This document shows positions 12,001-20,430 of a DNA stretch of 64,000 bases, one piece after another. This stretch comes from Dongia sedimenti (GTDB taxonomy: Bacteria > Pseudomonadota > Alphaproteobacteria > Dongiales > Dongiaceae), in contig JAUYVI010000001.1 in the NCBI GenBank assembly GCA_030715195.1, forward strand, positions 794,319 through 858,318, written 5' to 3'. Under the pieces are notes generated by a model. That model did no database searches, was not told the DNA's origin, and saw only the letters and a program-made list of their open reading frames with translations. Position numbers and translations under genes: made by a program. How positions within the stretch are numbered: position 1 is the stretch's first letter; every line of letters starts with the position of its first letter.

Positions 12001-13214
12001 ACGATACCCCTCGCGCGCAGCGCCGCGATCTCCTTGTCTTCCATATGCAGCAGCTCCTTCAGCACCTCGTCGGTGTGCTGGCCGCAGGTCGGCGGCGGGA
12101 GTTTGTAATCGACGGGCGAGTCCGAAAGCTTGATCGGGTTGCCGATCAGATCGACATGGCCGGACCCGGCCATCGGATGCGGCATGCGCACCTTCATGCC
12201 CCGCGCCAGGACTTGCGGGTCGGAGAAGACCTGGCCGATATCGTTGACCGGGCCGACCGGCACGCCGAGCTTCTCCAACCCTTCCATCCAATACGCGGTC
12301 GGTTTGGTTTCGGTGACGGCATTGACCAGGCGATAGCATTCCACCCGGTTCTTGACCCGCGCCGGATTGGTCTTGAAACGCTCGTCCGCGGCCCATTCCT
12401 GTTTGCCGGCGAAGGCGCAGAATTTCTGGAACTGGGAATCGTTGCCGACCGCGAGAATGAAGAAACCATCGGCCGACTTCACCACCGAATAGGGCACGAT
12501 CGAGGGATGCTCGTTGCCGAGCCGCTGCGGCACCTGGCCCGAGGTGAGGTACTGCAGCCCGGCGTTCGCCAGCCAGCCGACCTGGGAGTCGAGCAGGCTC
12601 ATGTCGATGTACTGTCCATGGCCGGTGACATGGCGATTCTGCAGAGCGGCGAGGATCGCGGTCGAGGTGAAGATGCCGGTCACGATGTCGGTCGCCGCGA
12701 CGCCGACCTTGGTCGGCGCGCCGTCGCCCTGGCCGGTGATGCTCATGATGCCGCCCATGCCCTGGGCCAGGAAATCGTAGCCGGCGCGATGGGCATAGGG
12801 CCCGGTCTGGCCGAAGCCGGTGATCGAGCAATAGATCAATCGCGGGAACTCGAGCTTCAGCTCTTCATAGTTCAGGCGATACTTGGCCATATCGCCGACC
12901 TTGAAATTCTCGATGAAGATGTCGCAGCGCGCGATCAGCAGCCGCGCCAGCGCCTGACCTTCCGGCTTGGAGATATCGAGGGTCACCGAGCGCTTGTTGC
13001 GGTTGATGGCGAGATAATAGGCGCTTTCGGTGGTGTCGTTGCCGGCGGAGTCCTTGACGAAGGGCGGGCCCCATTTGCGCGTGTCGTCGCCCGCACCGGG
13101 CCGCTCGATCTTGATGATATCCGCGCCGAGATCACCGAGAATCTGCGTGCACATCGGCCCCGCCAGGATGCGCGTCAAATCGAAAACCCGAAGGCCGGTC
13201 AGCGGTCCGGACAT
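11997..13214 (-). CDS. CaiB/BaiF family CoA-transferase
   Basis: Class III CoA-transferases move coenzyme A between carboxylic acids through an aspartyl-CoA intermediate. The 405-residue protein shows the family opening GLRVFDLTRILAGPMCTQ, the ADIIKIERPG segment, AINRNKRSVTLD, and the likely catalytic aspartate in YIDMSLLDSQ. Both length and motif order are normal. The ATG at 13214 has a GGAG ribosome binding site 5 bp upstream and is preferred to the ATG at 13226. Substrates cannot be deduced: no acyl-CoA dehydrogenase or dicarboxylate gene is adjacent. It is convergent with the permease gene. Confidence 0.9.
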   Translation of the reverse strand: MSGPLTGLRVFDLTRILAGPMCTQILGDLGADIIKIERPGAGDDTRKWGPPFVKDSAGNDTTESAYYLAINRNKRSVTLDISKPEGQALARLLIARCDIFIENFKVGDMAKYRLNYEELKLEFPRLIYCSITGFGQTGPYAHRAGYDFLAQGMGGIMSITGQGDGAPTKVGVAATDIVTGIFTSTAILAALQNRHVTGHGQYIDMSLLDSQVGWLANAGLQYLTSGQVPQRLGNEHPSIVPYSVVKSADGFFILAVGNDSQFQKFCAFAGKQEWAADERFKTNPARVKNRVECYRLVNAVTETKPTAYWMEGLEKLGVPVGPVNDIGQVFSDPQVLARGMKVRMPHPMAGSGHVDLIGNPIKLSDSPVDYKLPPPTCGQHTDEVLKELLHMEDKEIAALRARGIV

Positions 13215-13284
13215 GAAGACTCCCATGCATTCCTGCCGCCAATCTCTGCGGGCGGATGGGCAAAAGCAAGCGGGGAGTGAAGCG

Positions 13285-13914
13285 TCAGTCGCGCCTGAAC
13301 GCGATCGTGGTGCCGAGGCCGACCAGGACCGAGCCGGAGATCCAGTTCTGCAGCTTCTGGAAGATTGGACGCCGGCGGAGCAAGGCGGCGGCCTTGCCGG
13401 AGAGGATGGCGACGACGGCGTCGCAGGGAATGGCGGTCAGCGTGACGATGCAGCCAAGCAGCAAAAGCTGCGGCGCCAGCGGGCCCGCATGCGGATCGGC
13501 GAATTGCGGCAGGAAGGCCAGGAAGAACAGCGCCGTCTTCGGGTTCAGGATCTCGACGACGCAGCTCTCGCGGAACACACGCCCCAGCGGCTTCCTTGGC
13601 AGGAGCGCGTCGGGATTGAGCGCCGCCGATTTCGCGAGCAGCATCTTCAATCCGAGAAAGACCAGATATCCGGCGCCGGCGAGTTTCATCACCGTGAAGG
13701 CCAGCGGCGAATATTGCAGCACCGCGGCGAGACCGAGCGCGCTCACGGTGACATGAAACAGACTGCCGGTCGCCAGTCCCGCTGCGGAGACCAGGCCCGC
13801 GGCGGTGCCTTGCGCGAGGCTCCGCGACATGACGTAGAGATTGGACGGGCCGGGTGAGATGTTCATCGCCAGGGCGGCCAGGGTGAAGATCAGCAGCGTT
13901 TCCGGACTGGGCAT
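13285..13914 (-). CDS. LysE/RhtB family amino-acid exporter
   Basis: The 209-residue membrane protein has about six hydrophobic segments and the family signature NISPGPSNLYV early in the chain, followed by GLVSAAGLATGSLFHV. Members export amino acids such as homoserine, threonine or leucine, or small related metabolites. The frame is open further upstream, but the ATG at 13914 (MPSPETLLIF) gives the family's length and puts the first membrane helix at the N-terminus. It lies between ruvX and the CoA-transferase gene on the same strand. The substrate is not predictable. Confidence 0.9.
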   Translation of the reverse strand: MPSPETLLIFTLAALAMNISPGPSNLYVMSRSLAQGTAAGLVSAAGLATGSLFHVTVSALGLAAVLQYSPLAFTVMKLAGAGYLVFLGLKMLLAKSAALNPDALLPRKPLGRVFRESCVVEILNPKTALFFLAFLPQFADPHAGPLAPQLLLLGCIVTLTAIPCDAVVAILSGKAAALLRRRPIFQKLQNWISGSVLVGLGTTIAFRRD

Positions 13915-13979
13915 GAGGCGAGGATGCGCCTGGAGTGGCCCCTTGCAAAGAGCCGCTTCACCCCGCGCGACGGGTCCAC

Positions 13980-14441
13980 TTAACGGTGCAAAGAATCCAG
14001 CGCCCCTTGCAGGATGAACGCCGCCGCCGACTGGTCGACCACCTTGGCGCGTTTGGCCCGGCTCATGTCCATGCCGATCATGTCGCGGGTCACCGCCATG
14101 GTGGAGAGCCGCTCGTCCCAAAAGGCGATCGGCAGATCGCGCATCGGCTTGAGGTTGGCCGCGAACTGCCGGACCGACTGGCAGCGCGGCCCTTCAGTGC
14201 CGTCCATGTTCAGCGGCAAGCCGATGATCAGCCCGCCGATCTGGCGCTCGTCGAGGATGCGCAAGAGCTCGGTCGCGTCCTTGGTGAACTTGGTGCGGCG
14301 GATCGTGGTGAGCGGCGAGGCGACGCGATGGCCGGGATCGCCGATCGCGATGCCGATCGTCTTCTCGCCGAGATCGAGCGCCGCCAGGCGTGCGTTGCGA
14401 GGGAGAGCGGCGGCGAGTTCGGTGGGGGTCGGAAAGATCAT
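13980..14441 (-). CDS. ruvX: Putative pre-16S rRNA nuclease / Holliday junction resolvase YqgF
   Basis: A 153-residue RNase H-fold protein of the YqgF family, implicated in pre-16S rRNA 5'-end maturation and once proposed as a resolvase. The first catalytic acidic motif is ALDLGEKTIGIAIGD, followed by GLPLNMDG, WDERLST and a late aspartate in KVVDQSAAAF. The ATG at 14441 gives normal length; the upstream extension in frame is not family-like. In many alphaproteobacteria ruvX precedes pyrB directly; here three genes separate them. Confidence 0.92.
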   Translation of the reverse strand: MIFPTPTELAAALPRNARLAALDLGEKTIGIAIGDPGHRVASPLTTIRRTKFTKDATELLRILDERQIGGLIIGLPLNMDGTEGPRCQSVRQFAANLKPMRDLPIAFWDERLSTMAVTRDMIGMDMSRAKRAKVVDQSAAAFILQGALDSLHR

Positions 14442-14484
14442 CGGCGTTTGATACGCGCGTGCGCTGCCTCCGTAAACCCTGTCG

Positions 14485-16560
14485 TCAATCCGCCAGCAGC
14501 TCCGCAATCTCCCGCCGGAACGGCAGGGCGTCGCCGATATCTGCTGCATCCATCTCCTCCGCGTAGCGCCGCCCGCCATAGACCGCGCCGGCGATAGTCG
14601 AGGGCGCCCAGGCGTCGCCGGCGCATTTCACCGACACGATCCCGGCCGCGGCCCAATCCGCCGAGCGCGCCTTGAGGTCGAGATAGAGGCCGTCGTTGGG
14701 CAGGCGCGCGGTCACCAGCACCACGCTGTCGCTCGGCCGCGTGTCGATGCGGCCGGTGAAGACGCAAGCGGTCTCGACCGCGCCGCGGCGCACGGCGCTG
14801 AGCATGCGGGCGGTGACGATCTCGACCCCGAGCTCGAGCAGGCGGGCCTGGATCTTGAATTGCTCCATCGTATTCCGCGACCAGTTGGAGACTTCCGTCG
14901 CCGGCGTCACCAGCGTCACCACAAAGCCCTCGCGCTGCAGCAGTTCGGCCAGCACGCCGCCCATGTAGTAGTGGTCGTCATCATAGAGCATCACCGTCTT
15001 GCCGGCAGGCCGCTTGCCCTGCATCAGATCGTCGGGCGTCAGCAGGTCCGCATCCGCCGCGATCGGCATCGGCAAGGTGTGGTGATGGGCGACGCCGTCG
15101 CGGCGCCAGGTGGAGCCGGTCGCGACCAGGACCTGGTCGAAGCCGAACTCCAGCACCTGGGCGGCGTCGAGCCGGCTGTCGTAGAAGATCTCGACATTCG
15201 GCAGCTTGGAGAGCTGATAGGCGCGGTAATCCTTCACCCGGCCCCAAGCGGAGAGGCCGGGGAGTTTCTGCTCCTTGGCCACGCGGCCGCCGAGCTCGGT
15301 CGTCGCCTCGGCGAGGGCCACGTCATAGCCGCGCTGACCGAGCGCACGCGCCGCTTCCAGTCCGGCGGGACCGGCGCCGACGATCAGCACGCGTGCATCG
15401 GACTCCTTCGCCCGGATCAGCTCGGGATGCCAGCCTCTGCGCCACTCCTCGCCCATGGCGGGGTTCTGGGTGCAGCGGCTGGGCGACATGGTCATGTCGC
15501 CGGAGACGCAGATGTTGCAGCCGATGCATTCGCGGATGTCGTCGATCCGACCTTCCTCGATCTTCTTCGGCAGGAACGGATCGGCGATCGAGGGCCGCGC
15601 GGCGCCGATGAAATCGAGCAGGCCCTGGCGGATCTGCCGCACCATCTGGTCCGGCGAGGTGAAGCGGCCGACGCCGACCACCGGCTTCGAAGTGAGCGCC
15701 TTCACGCCGCGCACATACTCTTCCTCGCCGGCTTCCTCGACGAAGCGCGAGGTGCGGGAATCGTTGTCCCAGCTTCCCATGGTGAGGTCCCAGAGATCCG
15801 GCACCTCGCCCATCCGGCCGATCACTTCTTCGGCCTCCGACTTGGTGATGCCGTCGGGGCCCATCAGCTCGTCCATGGCGAAGCGCACCGCGATGGCGCA
15901 ACGGTCGCCGACGGCATCGCGCGTGTCCTCCGTCACCTCGCGCAGCAGCCGCATCCGGTTCTCGAGACTGCCGCCATATTCATCGGAGCGGTGGTTGTAG
16001 CGCTTCGAGAGGAAGTGCTGGAAGGTGCTGAAGCCATGCGCGGCATAGACATAGACGATGTCGAAGCCCGCCTTCTTGGCGCGCAAAGCGGCGTTGCGAT
16101 GCCAGCGGCGGAGATCGCGAATGTCGCTCAGGTCCATGGCCCGCGCCTGCATCGGGTCATAGGTGAAGGTGGCGATCGGCAGATGGCTCGGCCCGAGCGG
16201 CGTCTCGCGGGTATAGAAGTTGGCGCCGTTCATGCCGTTATAGGCGAGCTCGATCCCGGCCAGCGCGCCCTGGTCGTGCACCACCCGGGTCACGCGCTCG
16301 AACACCGGCAGATCGCGGTCATCCCACATGCGGAGCTCGATGAAGGGCGTGATCTCCGAGGTGTGGTGGATCTCCACCTGTTCGGTGCAGATGACGGCCC
16401 AACCGCCGGACGCCTTGTTCTCCCGCATCTTGATCATGGCGGAGGGATCGCGGTAGCCCTGGCCGTTGCAATGCGGCACCTGATAGAAGCGGTTCTTCGC
16501 CGTGACCGGGCCGATCTTCACCGGCTCGAACAGAATGTCATAGCGCGGATCGCGCGGCAT
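14485..16560 (-). CDS. Dimethylamine/trimethylamine dehydrogenase-like iron-sulfur flavoprotein
   Basis: A 691-residue oxidoreductase that aligns end to end with trimethylamine dehydrogenase from memory. An N-terminal TIM-barrel binds FMN; Cys31 in QVPHCNG is at the position of the cysteine that links FMN covalently. A 4Fe-4S site follows (CIGCNICV plus CTQN), then an ADP/FAD-type domain with LIVGAGPAGLEAA. Gln61 sits where trimethylamine dehydrogenase has Tyr60; I recall glutamine there in dimethylamine dehydrogenase, so a secondary amine is the better guess. Dimethylglycine demethylase (DgcA-like) enzymes are also in this family. No electron-transfer flavoprotein gene is adjacent. Confidence 0.85.
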   Translation of the reverse strand: MPRDPRYDILFEPVKIGPVTAKNRFYQVPHCNGQGYRDPSAMIKMRENKASGGWAVICTEQVEIHHTSEITPFIELRMWDDRDLPVFERVTRVVHDQGALAGIELAYNGMNGANFYTRETPLGPSHLPIATFTYDPMQARAMDLSDIRDLRRWHRNAALRAKKAGFDIVYVYAAHGFSTFQHFLSKRYNHRSDEYGGSLENRMRLLREVTEDTRDAVGDRCAIAVRFAMDELMGPDGITKSEAEEVIGRMGEVPDLWDLTMGSWDNDSRTSRFVEEAGEEEYVRGVKALTSKPVVGVGRFTSPDQMVRQIRQGLLDFIGAARPSIADPFLPKKIEEGRIDDIRECIGCNICVSGDMTMSPSRCTQNPAMGEEWRRGWHPELIRAKESDARVLIVGAGPAGLEAARALGQRGYDVALAEATTELGGRVAKEQKLPGLSAWGRVKDYRAYQLSKLPNVEIFYDSRLDAAQVLEFGFDQVLVATGSTWRRDGVAHHHTLPMPIAADADLLTPDDLMQGKRPAGKTVMLYDDDHYYMGGVLAELLQREGFVVTLVTPATEVSNWSRNTMEQFKIQARLLELGVEIVTARMLSAVRRGAVETACVFTGRIDTRPSDSVVLVTARLPNDGLYLDLKARSADWAAAGIVSVKCAGDAWAPSTIAGAVYGGRRYAEEMDAADIGDALPFRREIAELLAD

Positions 16561-16662
16561 GATGGCAGGAACTCCCCACGGGGTTGGAATCGGTCGAGAT
16601 TGCCGTAAGGGAGAGTATACGGAAAATCGAATTAAATGAGCGACGGCATAGTCTATGCCAAT

Positions 16663-18093
16663 TCAGGCCCGACGATGCACGGCATAGGCGCGGATCAGGC
16701 GCCAGGCAAACAGGATGCCGATGGCGGCCAGCAGCGCACCACCGCCATAGAGGATCAGTGAGGCCTGGGCGACGATCTCCACGGTCAGTGGGCCGTCGAG
16801 GCCGATGCTGTTGCCGATCAGGCCCGAGACCGCCGCGCTGACGGCGCCGCCCATGCCGAACAGCGTGGACATCGAGGAGATGGTGGCATCCTCCTCGCCC
16901 GGATCGGCCGAGGCCATGATGCGCTGGGTGAGGAATGAATAGGAGAGGCCGAAGCCGAGGCCGATCAGCACCATCGCGACGGCAATCACCGAGAGCGGAC
17001 TCTCGGCGAGCGTGAAAGCGAGACCCGCCAGTCCGAGGGTGAGGGAGGTCGGGCCGGCGAGGATCAGCCAATTGTGCCAGCGCGTGCCGCTGTTGGCGAC
17101 GAGCATCGCCGACAGTGACCAGGCGATGGCATGGATCGCGCCGAAATAGCCGGCCATGGTCGGCGTGAGGCCGCGATAGACCTGCAGGATGTACGGTCCG
17201 TAGACATAGACTGCGGCCTCCGACAGGGCCATCAGGCTCAGTACCCAGATGCCGAGCGAGGCCGGATGCTTGATCCCGGGAAAGGCGCTGGGAAAGAGCT
17301 TGTGGCGGGCCTTGCGGTCGACCCGGATGGTGAAAGCGATCAGGGCGATGCCGAACAGCACCGCGGCGAAGCCGAGCAGGTGTCCCGGGACCGGGCCCGT
17401 CTTGATCGCCACGAAGGGGTCGGCGACGGCGATCGCCATCACGCCGATCGCCAGCAGCAGCAGGCGCAGCAGCGGTGCCGCCTGCGACATTGGCACATGC
17501 GGATGACGCCGCAAGATGATCCAGCCGAGCGCCATCATCGGCAACGGCAGCAGGCCTGAGCCGAAGAACGCATAGCGCCAAGTGCCGAGATCGGTCAACC
17601 AGCCGCCCAGCAGCGGACCGATCGTCACGGCGACGGCCCAGGTCACCGCCTCGATGCCGCCGACACGCGGCACCAGCGCATTGTCGAACAGCTCGCGCAC
17701 CAGGCAATAGCTCAGCGCCAGCAGGAAACCCTCGCCCAGGCCCTGGATCGCGCGGCCGGCCAGGATCCAGCTCACATCCGGCGCCGCGCCGGCGAGAATG
17801 CCCCCCAGCACCACAACCAGCCCTGCCGTCATCATCGAATTGCGCGGGCCGAAGCGCGATTTGATCGGTGGCAGCATTGCGCCGCCGAGGATCGCGGTCA
17901 TGAGGTAAAGACTGGTGGCCCAGCTCAGATAGGCCGCGGCATCGAGCTCCTCGACCGCGCTCGGCATCGCCGTCGTCGCCATGTACCAGATCGTGGCATG
18001 CAGTCCGACGCCGAGATTGACCAGGATCAGCGGCGCGATGTTCTGTCGGCGCAGCAGGCGCACCGGCTGGATTTGGTCGGCGGTGGGATTCAT
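16663..18093 (-). CDS. MFS transporter, drug:H+ antiporter type
   Basis: A 476-residue major facilitator with 12 to 14 hydrophobic segments. It has the motif-A-like loop GAMLPPIKSRFGPRNSM after the second helix and motif-C-like glycine-rich segments typical of exporters, with a second motif-A-like loop later (LVANSGTRWHN). It is coupled to the upstream small gene by a 4-bp ATGA overlap and is likely transcribed with it from the promoter region holding the perfect inverted repeat at 18321-18352. Control by the divergent cysteine-rich regulator is inferred from this layout. The substrate is unknown. Confidence 0.9.
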   Translation of the reverse strand: MNPTADQIQPVRLLRRQNIAPLILVNLGVGLHATIWYMATTAMPSAVEELDAAAYLSWATSLYLMTAILGGAMLPPIKSRFGPRNSMMTAGLVVVLGGILAGAAPDVSWILAGRAIQGLGEGFLLALSYCLVRELFDNALVPRVGGIEAVTWAVAVTIGPLLGGWLTDLGTWRYAFFGSGLLPLPMMALGWIILRRHPHVPMSQAAPLLRLLLLAIGVMAIAVADPFVAIKTGPVPGHLLGFAAVLFGIALIAFTIRVDRKARHKLFPSAFPGIKHPASLGIWVLSLMALSEAAVYVYGPYILQVYRGLTPTMAGYFGAIHAIAWSLSAMLVANSGTRWHNWLILAGPTSLTLGLAGLAFTLAESPLSVIAVAMVLIGLGFGLSYSFLTQRIMASADPGEEDATISSMSTLFGMGGAVSAAVSGLIGNSIGLDGPLTVEIVAQASLILYGGGALLAAIGILFAWRLIRAYAVHRRA

Positions 18094-18278
18094 CGAAAGG
18101 TACGCCAGTCCTCGCGGGTTTCACAGCGGAAGGTCTCGAACCCGATGTCGCGCCGCAGGTAAGGCGGCAGCAGGCAGAGATCGATCTTCCCGCCTTTCCG
18201 GGGCTCCGGCGGCCGGCCCTCGGGCAGACGCAGGGCGTATAGCAGAGCCAGCAAGCGCAGCGGAATAGCCAGAGGCAT
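18090..18278 (-). CDS. Small DUF1127-like protein
   Basis: A 62-residue protein with a hydrophobic N-terminus (PLAIPLRLLALLYAL) and a C-terminal LPPYLRRDIGFE segment that resembles the end of DUF1127/YjiS-type small proteins, whose members act in RNA turnover or stress in some alphaproteobacteria. The ATG at 18278 is chosen for its GAGGTG ribosome binding site; ATG at 18290 and a longer form from 18347 are possible but would overlap the operator. Its stop overlaps the start of the MFS gene. Whether it is a true DUF1127 member is uncertain. Confidence 0.6.
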   Translation of the reverse strand: MPLAIPLRLLALLYALRLPEGRPPEPRKGGKIDLCLLPPYLRRDIGFETFRCETREDWRTFR

Positions 18279-18320
18279 GGAACACCTCATCGGGTTCAGG
18301 GCGATCTCTCTTAGCTTGGC

Positions 18321-18352
18321 ATAATTTGAAAAGCAATCACTTTTCAAATTAT
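18321..18352. promoter_or_regulatory. Perfect 13-bp inverted repeat between divergent genes (candidate operator)
   Basis: ATAATTTGAAAAG at 18321-18333 is repeated exactly in inverted form at 18340-18352 around a 6-bp CAATCA spacer. It is AT-rich in a GC-rich setting, lies 23 bp before the regulator start codon and 42 bp before the DUF1127-like start, and has the two-fold symmetry expected for a dimeric winged-helix repressor. Likely bound by the product of the gene at 18376. Confidence 0.75.
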
Positions 18353-18375
18353 CGGAGTGGTGCTAGCTTGTTGTC

Positions 18376-19002
18376 ATGAAGCATCGAGGCTCTCTCCGCG
18401 TGCTGCACGCCCTCAAGGCCGCTGGTCCTCAGACCGCGGAAGCGCTCGGCCGCAAGCTCGGCATGACTGCAGTCGGTGCGCGCCAGCATCTCCTGCGCTT
18501 GCAGGAGGAGGGGCTGGTCGATGCCGCCGATCAAAGCCAAGGCGTCGGCCGCCCGAAGCGCTTCTGGTCGTTGACCGATGCCGGAAACGCGCGGTTCCCC
18601 GACAATCACGCAGGCCTCACGCTGGAACTGATCACGGCGATCCGCAAGACCGGCGGCGAGACCATGCTCGACGCGGTGATCGAGGCGCGCGAGAAAGCCG
18701 CGCTGCAAGCCTATCGCCGGGCGCTCGACTGTGCCTCGTCATTGAAGGACAAGGTGAAGCGCCTCGCCAAGATCCGCAGCACGGAAGGCTACATGGCGAG
18801 TGTTGCGGCCGGCGGCGACGGCGCGCTGCTGCTGGTCGAGAATCATTGTCCGATCTGCGTGGCCGCGAAGGCGTGCCAAGGATTCTGCCGCTCGGAACTG
18901 GCGCTGTTCCGCGAGACGCTGGGCAAGGATGTCAGCGTCGCGCGGGACGAACACATCGTCTCCGGCGCGCGGCGCTGCGTCTACCGCATCACCGCGAAGT
19001 AG
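18376..19002 (+). CDS. Winged-helix regulator with cysteine cluster (SufR/COG2345-like)
   Basis: The 208-residue protein opens with a winged helix-turn-helix of the ArsR/DeoR kind (VLHALKAAGPQTAEALGRKLG, then GARQHLLRLQEEGLV and GRPKRFWSLT). Its C-terminal part carries Cys158, Cys161, Cys167 and Cys171 (HCPICVAAKACQGFC) and Cys201 in RRCVYRI. This matches the SufR-like group, whose cysteines hold an iron-sulfur cluster that senses iron or redox state. It faces the DUF1127-like/MFS pair across a perfect inverted repeat and probably controls both directions. The signal and whether a cluster is bound are inferences. Confidence 0.85.
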   Translation: MKHRGSLRVLHALKAAGPQTAEALGRKLGMTAVGARQHLLRLQEEGLVDAADQSQGVGRPKRFWSLTDAGNARFPDNHAGLTLELITAIRKTGGETMLDAVIEAREKAALQAYRRALDCASSLKDKVKRLAKIRSTEGYMASVAAGGDGALLLVENHCPICVAAKACQGFCRSELALFRETLGKDVSVARDEHIVSGARRCVYRITAK

Positions 19003-20034
19003 CTACTTCGCCAGATCCAGCCGGTAGTAGTTGCCCTTCTTGCGATAGGTGCGGTTCGGCATCGCGCCGTCGTCGAGGCCCAGCATGGCGCCGCAGATGT
19101 CGTTCCGCACTTCCGGGACCAGGCGATAGTACTGGTGCCATTGCGGATCCAGCCGGATCTCCTTTTTCTTGTTGACGAACGGATTGGCGGCCGAGCAGTT
19201 CACGAAGGTGACATTGTGGCCGAGGAAGCTCTCTTTATCCGGCGGGCCGTCGATGCCGAGCCGGCCGATGCCGTTGACCTGACGGCTGATCAGGCTCAAC
19301 GGGATATCCTGGTTGTTGTAGTAGACATAGACCCGGTTGCAGATGCCGAGGCTGATGCCGAGCCCGTCGGGTCGCGACAGGGAGTCGACGTCCTCGTCCG
19401 AGGCGGCCAGCACCACGCGATCGACCACGCCGAGCAGGTCGGAGGGCGCGATCTGCCCCGGCGCCGTGCCGACCGCCGCCTGCAGGCCGGCGCGCAGGAA
19501 GTGGTTTCCCATGCTGTGCGCCAGCAGGGTCACGCGCCGGTTGGCGCCGCCTTGCTTGAAGGCGCGGAGAATCGGCAGCACCGACTGCATGAAGCTGCGA
19601 AAGGCGCCGCCGGACAGGGTGGCACTGCGATAGTCGGTGCGATAGGCGTCGATGCTGAGGCTGCCGAGCGATGGCCAGCTGAAGGCGAGCATGGTCGAAG
19701 GGACCTTGGGCGCGCCTTTGCCGAACCAATCGCCAAGCAGGGCGGCCCGCATCAGCACTTCGCGGAACCGGTAATCGAAGCCGTGAAAATAGACCAGGAG
19801 ATGCCGGGATGATGCATTGGCGATCTCGGTCTGCAGTGCCGGAGAGAAGCCACCGGTTGCGACGGAATCGATCGCGAGATTCGAATTGCCGATCTCGCTC
19901 TCATCCGCGAGCGATGTGATGACCGCCCGCCCGAAAGCAAGGCTGCCGTCGGCGCTGAAATCGGTGCCGAAATTGTTGGCGACCGGTCCGAGGATCGCGT
20001 TGCGGTTGGTGCCGAAATAGACGGATACAGCCAT
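19003..20034 (-). CDS. DUF900-type alpha/beta hydrolase
   Basis: A 343-residue alpha/beta hydrolase. HLLVYFHGFDYRF holds the oxyanion-hole HGF motif and LLAHSMGNHFLR the nucleophile elbow G/A-H-S-M-G, so the catalytic serine is present. The chain matches the DUF900 (esterase/lipase-like) group in its N-terminal VYFGTNRN and in FSWPSLG. The ATG at 20034 is preferred to a GTG at 20043 because a GGGGTGA ribosome binding site precedes it. No signal peptide. Its stop codon lies within an 18-bp palindrome that also holds the stop of the convergent regulator gene. Substrate unknown. Confidence 0.85.
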   Translation of the reverse strand: MAVSVYFGTNRNAILGPVANNFGTDFSADGSLAFGRAVITSLADESEIGNSNLAIDSVATGGFSPALQTEIANASSRHLLVYFHGFDYRFREVLMRAALLGDWFGKGAPKVPSTMLAFSWPSLGSLSIDAYRTDYRSATLSGGAFRSFMQSVLPILRAFKQGGANRRVTLLAHSMGNHFLRAGLQAAVGTAPGQIAPSDLLGVVDRVVLAASDEDVDSLSRPDGLGISLGICNRVYVYYNNQDIPLSLISRQVNGIGRLGIDGPPDKESFLGHNVTFVNCSAANPFVNKKKEIRLDPQWHQYYRLVPEVRNDICGAMLGLDDGAMPNRTYRKKGNYYRLDLAK

Positions 20035-20178
20035 GATCGTCACCCCTGCCGAAGCCGGCCGATCGCCGGAAAAATAATCCTACGGAAGGGCGAGCGGAGT
20101 GTCGCCCGGAAAGGGTGCCAAGTGGGGCGTTCGTCACAGCGAAAGATTGGGCTGAAAGACTCAGCAGGTCAGATTGGG

Positions 20179-20215
20179 CGAGGGCCGCGGGACCCCCGAG
20201 CACCCGCGGCCCTCG
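20179..20215. other. Strong GC hairpin in a 396-bp divergent intergenic region
   Basis: Arms of 13 bp (CGAGGGCCGCGGG and its exact complement) enclose an 11-nt loop. No T-run follows on either strand, so it is not a canonical intrinsic terminator. It lies between the divergent hydrolase and PAS genes, far from both start codons. The rest of 20035-20430 shows no gene I can support. Confidence 0.55.
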
Positions 20216-20430
20216 TGTTCCGGCGGCGAGAAGCAAAGCCCCATCTGCGCCGGAAAGCTATCGTTGGAAGGGGGAAGTTGCTCAGACTGTCAACGATGAG
20301 CGCATTGGACCAATCTTGCGTTGAAAGAGCGTTAACGCCGCGCCCTGGGTGAAATGGACGCAAGGTGCTGTTGAGGTGCGATCTTGGTAGGATAATATGC
20401 CCGGATTGGGTGGGGGTAAACGCGCGGCGA

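Noticed and set aside
10857..13280. A long plus-strand frame over 800 codons across the permease and CoA-transferase genes
   Set aside because: It overlaps two genes with clear family motifs in other frames and has no domain itself; a shadow caused by high G+C.
20115..20352. Short plus-strand frames in the gap before the PAS gene
   Set aside because: No ribosome binding site, no motif, and they run through a strong hairpin.
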